Source of the DNA: a virus
Direction: 5' to 3' (one strand)
Length of the DNA stretch: 55,747 nt
Virus record (IMG/VR): IMGVR_UViG_3300012988_000001
Span: 310,414 to 366,160 of that record
The stretch's first letter is position 1. Every line of letters starts with the position of its first letter. A program made the position numbers and the translations under genes. The notes under the pieces are model-generated. The model saw only the letters and a list, made by a program, of their open reading frames with translations. It ran no database searches and was not told where the DNA came from. Positions 7,943 to 15,363 of the stretch are shown piece by piece.

Positions 7943-8243
7943 TTATGTTGCTGGCCTTACCTCGTTTAAACAAGGTAAGGGTTATATGATTGGCGATATT
8001 ACATACAGTGTGAATTTCGATCCATCATCATATAATGAAGTACTATTATTCTGGACAGAAGAAGAAGGACAGAAGTCAATTCAATTTGCTTGTACTGACT
8101 TTGGCATCTATATTCGTGAAGAAGGTGTAGAACAACCAACGCAATATTTTTATCACACACTTATGTACACAATGGATTTTGGATTCAATCTAAAAGACCT
8201 TGCAAATGTGCATTACATTTTCAAAGAAATGAAAAATTCCTGA
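7917..8243 (+). CDS. hypothetical protein (108 aa)
   Basis: ATG 7917 with AAAGAAGG upstream lies inside the end of the previous gene. Beta-rich and acidic, with the family-like C-terminus FNLKDLANVHYIF. Its end runs straight into the GGGACA-class promoter at 8242, so it closes the first accessory block. Confidence 0.75.
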   Translation: MTISQTVNSYVAGLTSFKQGKGYMIGDITYSVNFDPSSYNEVLLFWTEEEGQKSIQFACTDFGIYIREEGVEQPTQYFYHTLMYTMDFGFNLKDLANVHYIFKEMKNS

Positions 8244-8270
8244 GACAAAACGTGACTCGTGTCCTATAAT
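8242..8270 (+). promoter_or_regulatory. GGGACA-class promoter with inverted repeat (copy 2)
   Basis: GAGACA at 8242-8247, 17 bp, TATAAT at 8265-8270, with GACA...TGTCC arms spaced as in the other copies. It drives the 302-residue gene at 8301. Confidence 0.75.
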
Positions 8271-8300
8271 ATAAGAGTCAATAATATGGAGAAATAAAAT

Positions 8301-9209
8301 ATGTTTACCAAATTCCACAACGTAAGTTTTATCGCATCAACTGTAACTGGTCTAGAACTAGAAAACAATATCATTCACATCCTAACCACTGGTCAGGGTT
8401 ATGAAGTTCGCTTTGCAACCAAAAGCGAAGCTGAAGCTGGCCTTGTAGAGCTAACCGACCTACTAAACGCTGCTGTTGGCACTACCAAAACCGCACAGGA
8501 AGCACCCAAAGCGTCCAAAGCAGACGAGCTAAAGGCTACCATCACTTCTGGTTTTGACCGCCTACAGAGCGTCCTAGAAGGTGCTAAGACCACGGCAACC
8601 GACAAAGTACAGGAAGCTATCATGGCTCAAGTGCTAGGTACTGCTGGTAAGACCGTATCTGACCTAATGAATCGCAAAGATGATCTATTGCAACGTGCAG
8701 CAGATATGCTATCATCTCTTGAGACTCTTTTAGATACAGAAGAAGTTAAAGACGAACCTAAACCAATGGCTACTCGCAATAAACCAGCCCCTGAAGAGAA
8801 AGTTACCATCAAAGATGCAGCAGAAGCAGTTAAACGTGCTACCAGCATCCTAGACACTGACGGTATCTTTAGCGGTGCTAAAGAAATGCCAGAGTTCACC
8901 GCAGAAGTTAAAGCTACTCGTGATACCAAAAAGATCACGGCTGAAGAATTCAAACAAATCTTCGGTACTGAAGCAGAACCTGTAATTGGTGACTTGAGCG
9001 AACGTCAAGTACGTGAATTCATTGCCGAGTTTGTAGATGGTGCACTAGCCAATGAACGTGTACAACAGCTATTCCAAAACATCAAAGATAATTTTGGGGT
9101 AGATGAAGCTGAAGGGGCGATTGATGGCTATAAGAATCTAATTCTAACCATCTGTCTACAAAATACCGAGATGACTCTATCACAAATCATTGCTCGTTAT
9201 TTCTCCTAA
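8301..9209 (+). CDS. hypothetical Ala/Glu-rich helical protein (302 aa), probably abundant
   Basis: Sits alone between a strong promoter and a strong terminator, with ribosome site GGAGAAA. Its codons are more uniform (many CTA, GCA, GAA, ACC) than the neighbours'. The first 60 residues look globular. Residues about 60-215 are Ala/Lys/Glu/Thr-rich and probably extended coiled coil. The last 80 (EEFKQIFGTEAEP... to SQIIARYFS) form a helical domain. These features fit an abundant DNA-binding, scaffold or virion-internal protein, but I see no diagnostic motif. Confidence 0.8.
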   Translation: MFTKFHNVSFIASTVTGLELENNIIHILTTGQGYEVRFATKSEAEAGLVELTDLLNAAVGTTKTAQEAPKASKADELKATITSGFDRLQSVLEGAKTTATDKVQEAIMAQVLGTAGKTVSDLMNRKDDLLQRAADMLSSLETLLDTEEVKDEPKPMATRNKPAPEEKVTIKDAAEAVKRATSILDTDGIFSGAKEMPEFTAEVKATRDTKKITAEEFKQIFGTEAEPVIGDLSERQVREFIAEFVDGALANERVQQLFQNIKDNFGVDEAEGAIDGYKNLILTICLQNTEMTLSQIIARYFS

Positions 9210-9218
9210 TACAGAAAT

Positions 9219-9249
9219 AAAAAAAAGGCGGCCTTACGGTCGCCTTTTT
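9219..9249. terminator. bidirectional terminator between convergent genes
   Basis: Poly-A, then AGGCGGCC, loop TTAC, GGTCGCCT, then five T. It works for the + gene ending at 9209 and the - gene ending at 9253. Confidence 0.9.
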
Positions 9250-9252
9250 GTG

Positions 9253-10392
9253 TTATACTTTTCCAGTTACAACAATAGTACCAGCGAAGTTATCTTCACT
9301 GTGAAGAATAATTTCTTCATCACTTTCTAGATCAGCTTCTACTGTACTCACATTATTACCTGCATAAACAGTGAATGAAATGTTTTGCTTACCATGAGTA
9401 GATTGTGGTATACTTGACACATACGAATCACCAGAAGCGGTCCACGTTAGTGCTTGTGTAAACGGTGTGGTTTCTAATGTAGTACCGATTAGTATTAAGT
9501 AGAATGGACTATTATCTTCTTTCTGTACTGTAACAGTACCATTAACTACTGATACATCAGCAAAGAATACTTCACGTGATGCATTGGCAGTCTGTAACTG
9601 TACTACTAAATCATTACCACGGCGGTGGACTGATTCAGGAACAACAGATTGATAAACACCACCAACATTAGTTTGGTCTGCACTTGCAATATAAAGTTCA
9701 GTAACATAATCCGAGTCTTCCCCTGCTGGTACAATAGGAATTACTACCTCTTTATCATTATAATTCGGAGATGTAATATCTATTACAATATTTCCCGGAC
9801 CAGTAATACCACCCGGAATATCTATTTCAAATGAACCATCAGGATTTACAGTACCTTCGACTTCAGTTCCATCTGGTAGGGTTGCTTTAATAACCATACC
9901 ATTTGTATTAACTGTTCCACCCGGAACAACGATATTACCTGTAATTTTGGTATCACCATCTTGAATTGGATCAACCACAACATTAGAAATGTCAATTGGT
10001 GGAATACCACATTCAGGAGTATAGATATCGAATAGTACTTTACCATTACTTAAAATTTTCTTGTTAAGTAACCAACGTACTACGAATCCTTGAATTGTAT
10101 TACTTGGGTTGTATCCTCTCATGAAGAAAGTATTACGCGGAATGTTGTTAACTAATTGTTCATCCGATAGAGAATAATCTAACGGGTAGCCCATTAAGTC
10201 AACACCAGTTAGTAGTAGCTTTTGTGTTACTTTCATAGTACTTGGATCAATCAAGTCAAACATTACATCACTACGTTGTTTGTAGATTCTTAAGTTTGTC
10301 GTTGTTGTTTGGTCATGAAAATGAACACCGTTGGCAATAAAGCCACATACACCATAAGGATAATCATTTATCCCTGCTATTGGTCTTGCCAT
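9253..10392 (-). CDS. Ig-like domain structural/adhesin protein (379 aa)
   Basis: Minus-strand gene with AAGGGGG before the ATG. The first 125 residues (MARPIAGINDYPYG, then SDVMFDLIDPSTMKVTQKL) may form a virion-docking domain. Residues about 130-210 match bacterial Ig-like repeats (TGNIVVPGGTVNTNG...LPDGTEVEGTVNPDGSFEIDI). The rest is also beta-sandwich-like. Such domains decorate phage capsids and tails or act as weak adhesins. It is the only minus-strand gene in the left part and shares a candidate late promoter motif with the 42774-51903 array. Confidence 0.75.
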   Translation of the reverse strand: MARPIAGINDYPYGVCGFIANGVHFHDQTTTTNLRIYKQRSDVMFDLIDPSTMKVTQKLLLTGVDLMGYPLDYSLSDEQLVNNIPRNTFFMRGYNPSNTIQGFVVRWLLNKKILSNGKVLFDIYTPECGIPPIDISNVVVDPIQDGDTKITGNIVVPGGTVNTNGMVIKATLPDGTEVEGTVNPDGSFEIDIPGGITGPGNIVIDITSPNYNDKEVVIPIVPAGEDSDYVTELYIASADQTNVGGVYQSVVPESVHRRGNDLVVQLQTANASREVFFADVSVVNGTVTVQKEDNSPFYLILIGTTLETTPFTQALTWTASGDSYVSSIPQSTHGKQNISFTVYAGNNVSTVEADLESDEEIILHSEDNFAGTIVVTGKV

Positions 10393-10414
10393 TTTTCCCC
10401 CTTGTTTTTATTAG

Positions 10415-10431
10415 CGTTACCCATATTTACC
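10415..10431 (-). promoter_or_regulatory. candidate late promoter motif
   Basis: On the minus strand the sequence reads GGTAAATATGGGTAACG, 23-39 bases upstream of the ATG at 10392. The 10-mer GGTAAATATG recurs upstream of the minus-strand array (51923-51942). It resembles T4-type late promoters (TATAAATA). Inferred from only a few sites. Confidence 0.45.
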
Positions 10432-10444
10432 TGAAATTTATGAT

Positions 10445-10473
10445 TTGACACCGGACATGAAAACCAGTATAAT
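10445..10473 (+). promoter_or_regulatory. sigma-70 consensus promoter
   Basis: TTGACA (10445-10450), 17 bp, TATAAT (10468-10473): a perfect consensus, divergent from the Ig-like gene. Confidence 0.85.
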
Positions 10474-10511
10474 GTTTGCATCTTATGGAGTGGTGTAGCA
10501 GAGAATTTTGA

Positions 10512-10540
10512 TTGACACCTACCATTTTTGGCTGTATTAT
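10512..10540 (+). promoter_or_regulatory. second sigma-70 consensus promoter
   Basis: TTGACA (10512-10517), 17 bp, TATTAT (10535-10540), in tandem with the promoter 67 bp upstream. Both face the nuclease-like gene at 10574. Confidence 0.8.
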
Positions 10541-10573
10541 AAGGCTGTATTATTATAAGACTGGAGAATGTAA

Positions 10574-11146
10574 ATGAATCGCTTAACTATTAAGAATGAC
10601 AAGATGACTGTGAAATTATTCAGTGACGAGGCTGATTCGTTCATGGCTAAGGCCATTGCGAAATCTGAAAAGTACGAAAAAATCGCATCATCTTCAAAAT
10701 CACCGTATGGCTTCAACCACCCACATGCACACTTTGTTGGTATGGTTGCTGAACATGCGGCATGGGTACTCTTCAATGAAATCGAAGAACTCACCAACAA
10801 AGAGCTATCAATTGATCCCGCTTATCAGTTCGAAAACCGTGATGCAGAATGTGATCTAATAGTGAATGGTTTGCGGATTGAAGTCAAAGGTATCAAGTAC
10901 GGTAGCTGGTTACAGTTCGGTCCGTGCATCAGTACTCGCCAGTTGAAAAAGATTGAGAAAAAGGCTGACATTGTATTGTGGGCGTTGTATAATGAACGCC
11001 GTCAGGAATTTTCTTTCGAAGGTTTCAACTACGTTAAAGATATCCGTGCTCTACCTACCATGATTACAGGTGCTGTAGGTCGTCCACAGATTGAAAACTA
11101 TCCAGTAATGGATATCATTAAACCACTTCAGGAGCTAGCTCTATGA
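10574..11146 (+). CDS. PD-(D/E)XK-like nuclease (190 aa)
   Basis: ATG after CTGGAGA. Residues about 91-106 read AECDLIVNGLRIEVKG, matching the D...ExK core of PD-(D/E)XK endonucleases: an Asp after a strand, then Glu-Val-Lys. Upstream helices (MVAEHAAWVLFNEIEEL) fit the fold's first helix, with the expected acidic residue. These enzymes cut DNA with Mg2+. The two strong tandem promoters suggest early, high expression, as for a host-DNA-degrading or recombination nuclease. Family call moderately sure; substrate unknown. Confidence 0.65.
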   Translation: MNRLTIKNDKMTVKLFSDEADSFMAKAIAKSEKYEKIASSSKSPYGFNHPHAHFVGMVAEHAAWVLFNEIEELTNKELSIDPAYQFENRDAECDLIVNGLRIEVKGIKYGSWLQFGPCISTRQLKKIEKKADIVLWALYNERRQEFSFEGFNYVKDIRALPTMITGAVGRPQIENYPVMDIIKPLQELAL

Positions 11147-11388
11147 AAACAATTATTCAAGAAGGTACTACTGCCAATGTTATCTACACCTTAAATGGTG
11201 ATGATGAAAACATGGTTGAAGTTAACTTTCCAGTACTACCAAAAGTTGGTGATGTAGTTTCTCTAAGCCGTCATGGTGGCTACTTCAGTTCTAAACATGT
11301 GATTACTAAAGTCGAACATGAAGTACGTGTTGGTGATCTTGGTAACACCGTTACAATCAATCTCTATACTGTACCGGAGGAAGTATGA
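11143..11388 (+). CDS. hypothetical small beta-rich protein (81 aa)
   Basis: Overlaps the nuclease-like gene by ATGA. A short beta-barrel-like pattern (VNFPVLPKVGDVVSLSRHGGYF...VTKVEHEVR) resembles small SH3-like phage proteins. No catalytic residues seen. Also overlaps the next start. Confidence 0.75.
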   Translation: MKTIIQEGTTANVIYTLNGDDENMVEVNFPVLPKVGDVVSLSRHGGYFSSKHVITKVEHEVRVGDLGNTVTINLYTVPEEV

Positions 11389-11849
11389 GTTTATTCTGGA
11401 TTCTATTCCCAACGATTGTATTCTTTGTAGTACTCTCGTGGACTGATCTACAAAGCCATGTTGGGTATGCCGTTTGTATCTCTAAGTACGAAGGGTGGTG
11501 GAAGTTCCCATTGATTTGGTTACAATCATTCTTCATTCCATCTTGCTTCTTACGTAGTGGAAGGAGTAATATAGATTTTGATATTGTTGCCAACGTTGAA
11601 CGTGCTTGTCGCATTGCACTAAGTGATGATCCTAAGATTACATTATCGTTTGATAAACGGCGTGATATCTATGAAATCAATGGATCTCGTAATTTGTATT
11701 TCCGGTTCAAAGATAATGACAGTGTTGATGTAAACGGTTATGACAAGTTAATACCACCACGTGTTGCATTCCTCATGTTGGCAGTACGGGACAAGATCAA
11801 TGCAAAAGTCAAGGCTGAGGATTTAAAACCAAAGTCACTTATTAGTTGA
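11385..11849 (+). CDS. membrane-associated hypothetical protein (154 aa)
   Basis: Residues 2-20 (SLFWILFPTIVFFVVLSWT) form a membrane segment, and about 43-57 (PLIWLQSFFIPSCFL) may form a second or a re-entrant loop. The C-terminal 95 residues are soluble alpha/beta. Its TGA stop lies inside the -35 box of the next promoter. Confidence 0.7.
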   Translation: MSLFWILFPTIVFFVVLSWTDLQSHVGYAVCISKYEGWWKFPLIWLQSFFIPSCFLRSGRSNIDFDIVANVERACRIALSDDPKITLSFDKRRDIYEINGSRNLYFRFKDNDSVDVNGYDKLIPPRVAFLMLAVRDKINAKVKAEDLKPKSLIS

Positions 11850-11874
11850 CAGGGCGGTTATACTGTATTACAAT
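11846..11874 (+). promoter_or_regulatory. sigma-70 consensus promoter
   Basis: TTGACA (11846-11851), 17 bp, TACAAT (11869-11874). The -35 overlaps the stop of the upstream gene. Confidence 0.8.
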
Positions 11875-11899
11875 ATTTTCACTTACTAAGGAGACAGAT

Positions 11900-12388
11900 A
11901 TGAATATCGTAGCAACCAAACTAACCAACGCAATGAGTAAGCGTCAAGGCTACATCAGCATTTCTGATGCGATGGAAGATAGCTTTAAAAGCTATACTTT
12001 CAGCAATTGCCTTAAACTAAAGAAAGATCACACTGGTTTTACAAAGTGGGTTCTATATTGGGATGATGTTGATTTTGTAGTAGTATTCACTGTTCTAACT
12101 ACAGTATTGAGTACTGGCTTCGTGAAAGCAACTATCATCGACCGTACATTAACTGATGTACAAACAGTCGGTCCTTACGTTGGTAAACTATCCTTCTGCG
12201 AAGTTGAGTTGATTCAGGGTAAGTACACTACTCGCAAAGCACGTGATGCTCACGTACAAGCCGAACTAGCCAAGCACGACTTCACGGCACGTGGCGTTAA
12301 GAAAGAGCAAACCGAAAAAGACACCGCAGCAATTCAGAGTAAAGTTGACTCAATCGCCGCAGCGTGGGGCATTACACCCAAGAAATAA
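11900..12388 (+). CDS. hypothetical protein (162 aa)
   Basis: The frame is open further upstream, but that part contains the promoter, so ATG 11900 after AAGGAGACAG is the start. The middle is hydrophobic and beta-like (YWDDVDFVVVFTVLTTVLSTGFVKATIID). The C-terminus is a Lys/Ala-rich helix (TRKARDAHVQAELAKHD...KVDSIAAAWG). It forms its own unit between a promoter and a terminator. Function unknown. Confidence 0.8.
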   Translation: MNIVATKLTNAMSKRQGYISISDAMEDSFKSYTFSNCLKLKKDHTGFTKWVLYWDDVDFVVVFTVLTTVLSTGFVKATIIDRTLTDVQTVGPYVGKLSFCEVELIQGKYTTRKARDAHVQAELAKHDFTARGVKKEQTEKDTAAIQSKVDSIAAAWGITPKK

Positions 12389-12393
12389 CAACA

Positions 12394-12419
12394 TAGGCTA
12401 CGCTACGTAGCCTACTTTT
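12394..12419 (+). terminator. rho-independent terminator
   Basis: TAGGCTACG, loop CTA, CGTAGCCTA, then CTTTT: a 9-bp perfect stem. Confidence 0.85.
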
Positions 12420-12433
12420 AACGGAGATTAGAA

Positions 12434-12880
12434 ATGATCAAGCTAGGATATTTGAAGTACTGGCTAATTAGTACTGTTGCATTAGTCTACAGTTTCATTG
12501 CAGCATACTTCCCAGAACTAATTACATGGGAAACTCCTAAACATATTACCGTCATAATGAACATTGTACTTAGTATTACTGGTGTGTTCTATGCTCTAAT
12601 GATCATGAGTTGTTGGTCAGAAGATATGATGAGTCGTACTGATTCGTTCAAGGTATTTGGTGAGCGTAAAATATGGCGTATCTGGCAGTGGGTTTATCTA
12701 CCAATGATGATTTGGTCTATTTACATGTGGAGCCATTTTGGTATTCTAGTTGCGTGTGTTCTCTTCTACTTCGGATTGAAGGTGATGATCACTAATCAGA
12801 ACAAACATTATGATTCATATAAGTTAGATTGTATTAAACGGGCAGCCCGTCAAGAACAAGCGGAGAAAGTAACACTATGA
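12434..12880 (+). CDS. multi-pass membrane protein (148 aa)
   Basis: Four probable helices at about residues 8-25, 37-58, 81-97 and 98-115, with a charged C-terminal tail (NKHYDSYKLDCIKRAARQEQ). ATG after ACGGAGA. Overlaps a second four-helix gene by ATGA. No transporter or holin motif recognised. Confidence 0.75.
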   Translation: MIKLGYLKYWLISTVALVYSFIAAYFPELITWETPKHITVIMNIVLSITGVFYALMIMSCWSEDMMSRTDSFKVFGERKIWRIWQWVYLPMMIWSIYMWSHFGILVACVLFYFGLKVMITNQNKHYDSYKLDCIKRAARQEQAEKVTL

Positions 12881-13293
12881 TCAAGTATATCTATTTTGTA
12901 ATGTCAGCAATCATGGCTATTACCCTGATTGAAGGTATTCCAGTGATTGATATCTTCAGTACAAGTTGGCACTTCATTGCTAAGTGGAGCCTAGCCATTA
13001 TCTCGTTCCTAAGCCTATTCGCTACTATTATCATCCTAATAGCGTATGCTGAAGAACATGATAACCCACAGAGTGACTTTGTGCAGTTCTTCTTACGTAC
13101 AACTGTTGGCTTGAAATTTTTACCTAAATGGCCTGTTGTCCTTTGGGGCATCCTCGCAGCGACATTAGTTCAGTTCAACCAGATTGGTATGGCGGTAGCA
13201 GTAACGATTCTTACAATCTTCGCTAGTGCGATTGTCTTTGTACAGAATGGTCTTTACACCGCTTTCTTGAAGGGTGAAGCAAAGGGCGAATAA
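12877..13293 (+). CDS. multi-pass membrane protein (138 aa)
   Basis: Four hydrophobic stretches at about 5-22, 32-54, 82-100 and 104-122, separated by short charged loops. It pairs with the upstream membrane gene and may be a distant paralog. The stop is followed at once by a hairpin-promoter element. Function unknown. Confidence 0.75.
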   Translation: MIKYIYFVMSAIMAITLIEGIPVIDIFSTSWHFIAKWSLAIISFLSLFATIIILIAYAEEHDNPQSDFVQFFLRTTVGLKFLPKWPVVLWGILAATLVQFNQIGMAVAVTILTIFASAIVFVQNGLYTAFLKGEAKGE

Positions 13294-13299
13294 AAACAC

Positions 13300-13329
13300 T
13301 TGACCGCTTCGGCGGTCATTTGCTATAAT
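13300..13329 (+). promoter_or_regulatory. hairpin-promoter (variant terminator-promoter)
   Basis: TTGACC (13300-13305), 18 bp, TATAAT (13324-13329). The hairpin TGACCGC-TTCG-GCGGTCA (13301-13318), ending in TTT, contains the -35 box. It is a variant of the nine GGGTTGAC elements further right. Confidence 0.75.
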
Positions 13330-13359
13330 ACTTTCACCAAAACAACAGAGGGTTTAAAA

Positions 13360-13782
13360 ATGGCTTGGGTTCATGTTAGTCGTGCAGATGTAAACAGCGT
13401 TGATATCTTTGCGTTCGTCAATCTTAAAGAGAACGTGTTGATGAAAGGTCGCGTGGTAGTAGGTTCTGACCTAGTTACCAAAGTACTGGTAATGTGCGAC
13501 AAAGGTGAGATTCAGGGTCTTGTACCTCTTCCTGATTGGGCTTACTACAGTAAAGAAGATTCAATGCTTAAAGCATTTTACGAAGAAGTAGGCTCTCTAC
13601 CGGGTGGTGATTTTAAGAACAAGGTGTGGAACGTGAAGAACAACAATTATACCCCAGAACAATTGGAGAAATTGTACACGGCGATCTCCAGCATTGCATT
13701 TGAAGCACCAGAAGCCGTAATCCTTAAGTACATTCCTGATCTCACGATCACAGACGAGATGTTTGAAAACTTCCGTTTCTAA
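13360..13782 (+). CDS. hypothetical protein (140 aa)
   Basis: ATG 13360 after GAGGG; the open frame upstream covers the promoter and is not coding. The product begins MAWVHVSRADVNSVDIF, mixed alpha/beta and soluble, with a C-terminal helical segment (YTPEQLEKLYTAISSIAF). No motif recognised. Single-gene unit. Confidence 0.8.
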   Translation: MAWVHVSRADVNSVDIFAFVNLKENVLMKGRVVVGSDLVTKVLVMCDKGEIQGLVPLPDWAYYSKEDSMLKAFYEEVGSLPGGDFKNKVWNVKNNNYTPEQLEKLYTAISSIAFEAPEAVILKYIPDLTITDEMFENFRF

Positions 13783-13802
13783 TCAAAATTGAACAATAGC
13801 AG

Positions 13803-13831
13803 TTGACGAAGTGAATGTTGGCTGCTATAAT
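13803..13831 (+). promoter_or_regulatory. sigma-70 consensus promoter
   Basis: TTGACG (13803-13808), 17 bp, TATAAT (13826-13831). Drives the genes from 13862 onward. Confidence 0.8.
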
Positions 13832-13861
13832 TACTGTACTTTAATCAACAGGAGAATCATC

Positions 13862-14227
13862 ATGGGTCATCGTTTCGCGTTTGTTCACAACCGTAAAGAA
13901 TACTTTATGAAATCTGGTATGAATGAAGAACAAGCTAAACAAAAAGCAGAGAAAGACTTCCGTCGCATGTCACGCCTTGCTGCTGATTGTGTAATGACAG
14001 GTTACCACGATGAACTTCCGGGTAAAGGTGTAACTCGCTGCAACCGTACAGCTTGCCAGAGTGATCAGCACGTGGCATTTCATAACTTTGTTATGAACCG
14101 CAACTACTGCGTGAACTGTGCAACCGATATCCGTTTTTGTAATAACCTCAATGAACTCGATCTGTACCCAGAGTACAATGAAAGTCTTGACAAACTTCTT
14201 CAGGAGAGCGATAATGAGCATCAGTAA
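13862..14227 (+). CDS. zinc-finger-like protein (121 aa)
   Basis: ATG after AGGAGAA. A basic helical N-terminus (residues 1-43) is followed by a cysteine-rich region, about residues 60-95: CNRTAC...CVNCATDIRFC. It could bind one zinc ion. Acidic C-terminus. Possibly a small nucleic-acid- or protein-binding regulator; the exact family is not recognised. Confidence 0.75.
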   Translation: MGHRFAFVHNRKEYFMKSGMNEEQAKQKAEKDFRRMSRLAADCVMTGYHDELPGKGVTRCNRTACQSDQHVAFHNFVMNRNYCVNCATDIRFCNNLNELDLYPEYNESLDKLLQESDNEHQ

Positions 14228-14471
14228 AATGGTTGAATACGCCGCCGACCAAATCAAAAACGACCAAGCCGAAGTCGAATCACTACGCTTGCATATCAAA
14301 GATTTATATGCACGTATTAACTCTGGCCTTGCAGCAACCAACGGCGTAATTACCAAGGGTATTGAAAATCTTTACAAAGAAATTGATTCTACCTTCAACA
14401 AGAAATCTAAGTTGGAGCAGAATATTCAGTCTGCAAAGCGTCAAATCATGATTGACTTGGGGATTAACTAA
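14214..14471 (+). CDS. coiled-coil protein (85 aa)
   Basis: ATG 14214 after GGAGAGCG, overlapping the end of the zinc-finger gene. Almost entirely helical with heptad-like spacing (VESLRLHIKDLYARI...KEIDSTFNKKSKLEQNIQSAKRQI). Probably forms dimers. Its stop overlaps the next start (TAATG). Confidence 0.75.
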   Translation: MSISKMVEYAADQIKNDQAEVESLRLHIKDLYARINSGLAATNGVITKGIENLYKEIDSTFNKKSKLEQNIQSAKRQIMIDLGIN

Positions 14472-14770
14472 TGCACGAATTTAGTAAGTACTCCCCATTT
14501 GAAGATAAACGTCCCGCAGAAAGCGGGGCATATAACACTATCACCTTTACACGTGATAATGTACCAGTGATCGAAGTGTCATATTACGATGCATACAAAC
14601 GTCAATGGTATCGCCGCCGTATTGAAGAGTACGGTTACAGTGAAGAGTTCAAGATTGATGACAATTATATCTCGTACTTCAAACAGATCGAAGGTGTAGG
14701 TTTTGTGGTAATCCCCGAAACTTACGATATTGATATCCCCGGTGTTAAATTAGAGGACGACGACGAATAA
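14471..14770 (+). CDS. hypothetical protein (99 aa)
   Basis: Short soluble protein rich in Tyr, Asp and Glu with an acidic tail (VKLEDDDE). Overlaps both neighbours by one base (TAATG), so it is translationally coupled to the proteasome-like gene. Function unknown. Confidence 0.75.
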   Translation: MHEFSKYSPFEDKRPAESGAYNTITFTRDNVPVIEVSYYDAYKRQWYRRRIEEYGYSEEFKIDDNYISYFKQIEGVGFVVIPETYDIDIPGVKLEDDDE

Positions 14771-15276
14771 TGACTACCATCTATGTCAATCATACTCTGG
14801 GTGTTGTAATGACGGACACTCGCACTACTACTACGTATGTAAAATCCTTCTTGGGTTTAATCCCGGTAGGTACGTATGATGTATATGATGACACTGGTAT
14901 TAAAGCGATTCATGTACATGATCGCATCTTCGTTGAAAGCGGTTCTTGCTCTGAAAGTACTAAAATTCTTCAGTACTTAACTAACGGAACACCGATCAAA
15001 CCAGCACACAAAAAGCATAAACTTATCAGTAATTGCTTCCTTATCGATAAGAATTGGGTTTTACAGATTGCAATCGACAAGGGAAAGATTATCAAAAAGT
15101 TTACTGCCCTCAGCCCAACAGCTTGGTACAGCACTGGTAGTGGTGCGTCAGCCCTTTATGAAGCATTAAAGGGCTACGGCTTCAATCCAACGATGGAACA
15201 GGCTATAGCGGCGTTTAAGACGGTTCATTTCAGTGATCGTTTTACAAGCAGTGACGTACAGATTTACCAAATGTAA
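14770..15276 (+). CDS. proteasome/HslV-like Ntn hydrolase (168 aa)
   Basis: The overall order matches the HslV/20S beta-subunit fold. After Met removal, Thr2 (MTTIYVN) would be the N-terminal nucleophile. GVVMTDTR (11-18) corresponds to the first hairpin with its Asp. GIKAIHVHDRIFVESGS places Lys45 where the catalytic Lys33 sits. STGSGASALYEALKG matches the GSG motif and following helix, and a late helix precedes FTSSDVQIY. Length is close to HslV. No HslU partner is visible in the window. It might be a self-compartmentalised peptidase acting on host or virion proteins. Family call good; activity is inference. Confidence 0.78.
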   Translation: MTTIYVNHTLGVVMTDTRTTTTYVKSFLGLIPVGTYDVYDDTGIKAIHVHDRIFVESGSCSESTKILQYLTNGTPIKPAHKKHKLISNCFLIDKNWVLQIAIDKGKIIKKFTALSPTAWYSTGSGASALYEALKGYGFNPTMEQAIAAFKTVHFSDRFTSSDVQIYQM

Positions 15277-15286
15277 TCGTTTCTAC

Positions 15287-15315
15287 TTGACCAATAAAAT
15301 AATATTATGTATTAT
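15287..15315 (+). promoter_or_regulatory. promoter of the sigma-factor gene
   Basis: TTGACC (15287-15292), 17 bp, TATTAT (15310-15315). It overlaps the start of the terminator hairpin that follows. Confidence 0.7.
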
Positions 15316-15317
15316 AA

Positions 15318-15346
15318 ATGCCAGTTAAAGAAGACTGGCATTTTTC
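15318..15346 (+). terminator. terminator hairpin before the sigma-factor gene
   Basis: ATGCCAGT (15318-15325), loop TAAAGAAG, ACTGGCAT (15334-15341), then TTTTC. It would stop read-through from upstream. Transcripts from the local promoter begin about 15322, inside the 5' arm, and so should escape. Confidence 0.75.
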
Positions 15347-15363
15347 TTCTATAGGAGTTGTAA

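Noticed and set aside
8399-8953. Minus-strand open frames opposite the 302-residue gene
   Set aside because: They mirror a long well-used gene with uniform codons and have no ribosome sites.
12434-13293. Holin/antiholin pair
   Set aside because: Size and helices would fit, but there is no endolysin nearby and many similar membrane proteins occur across the window.
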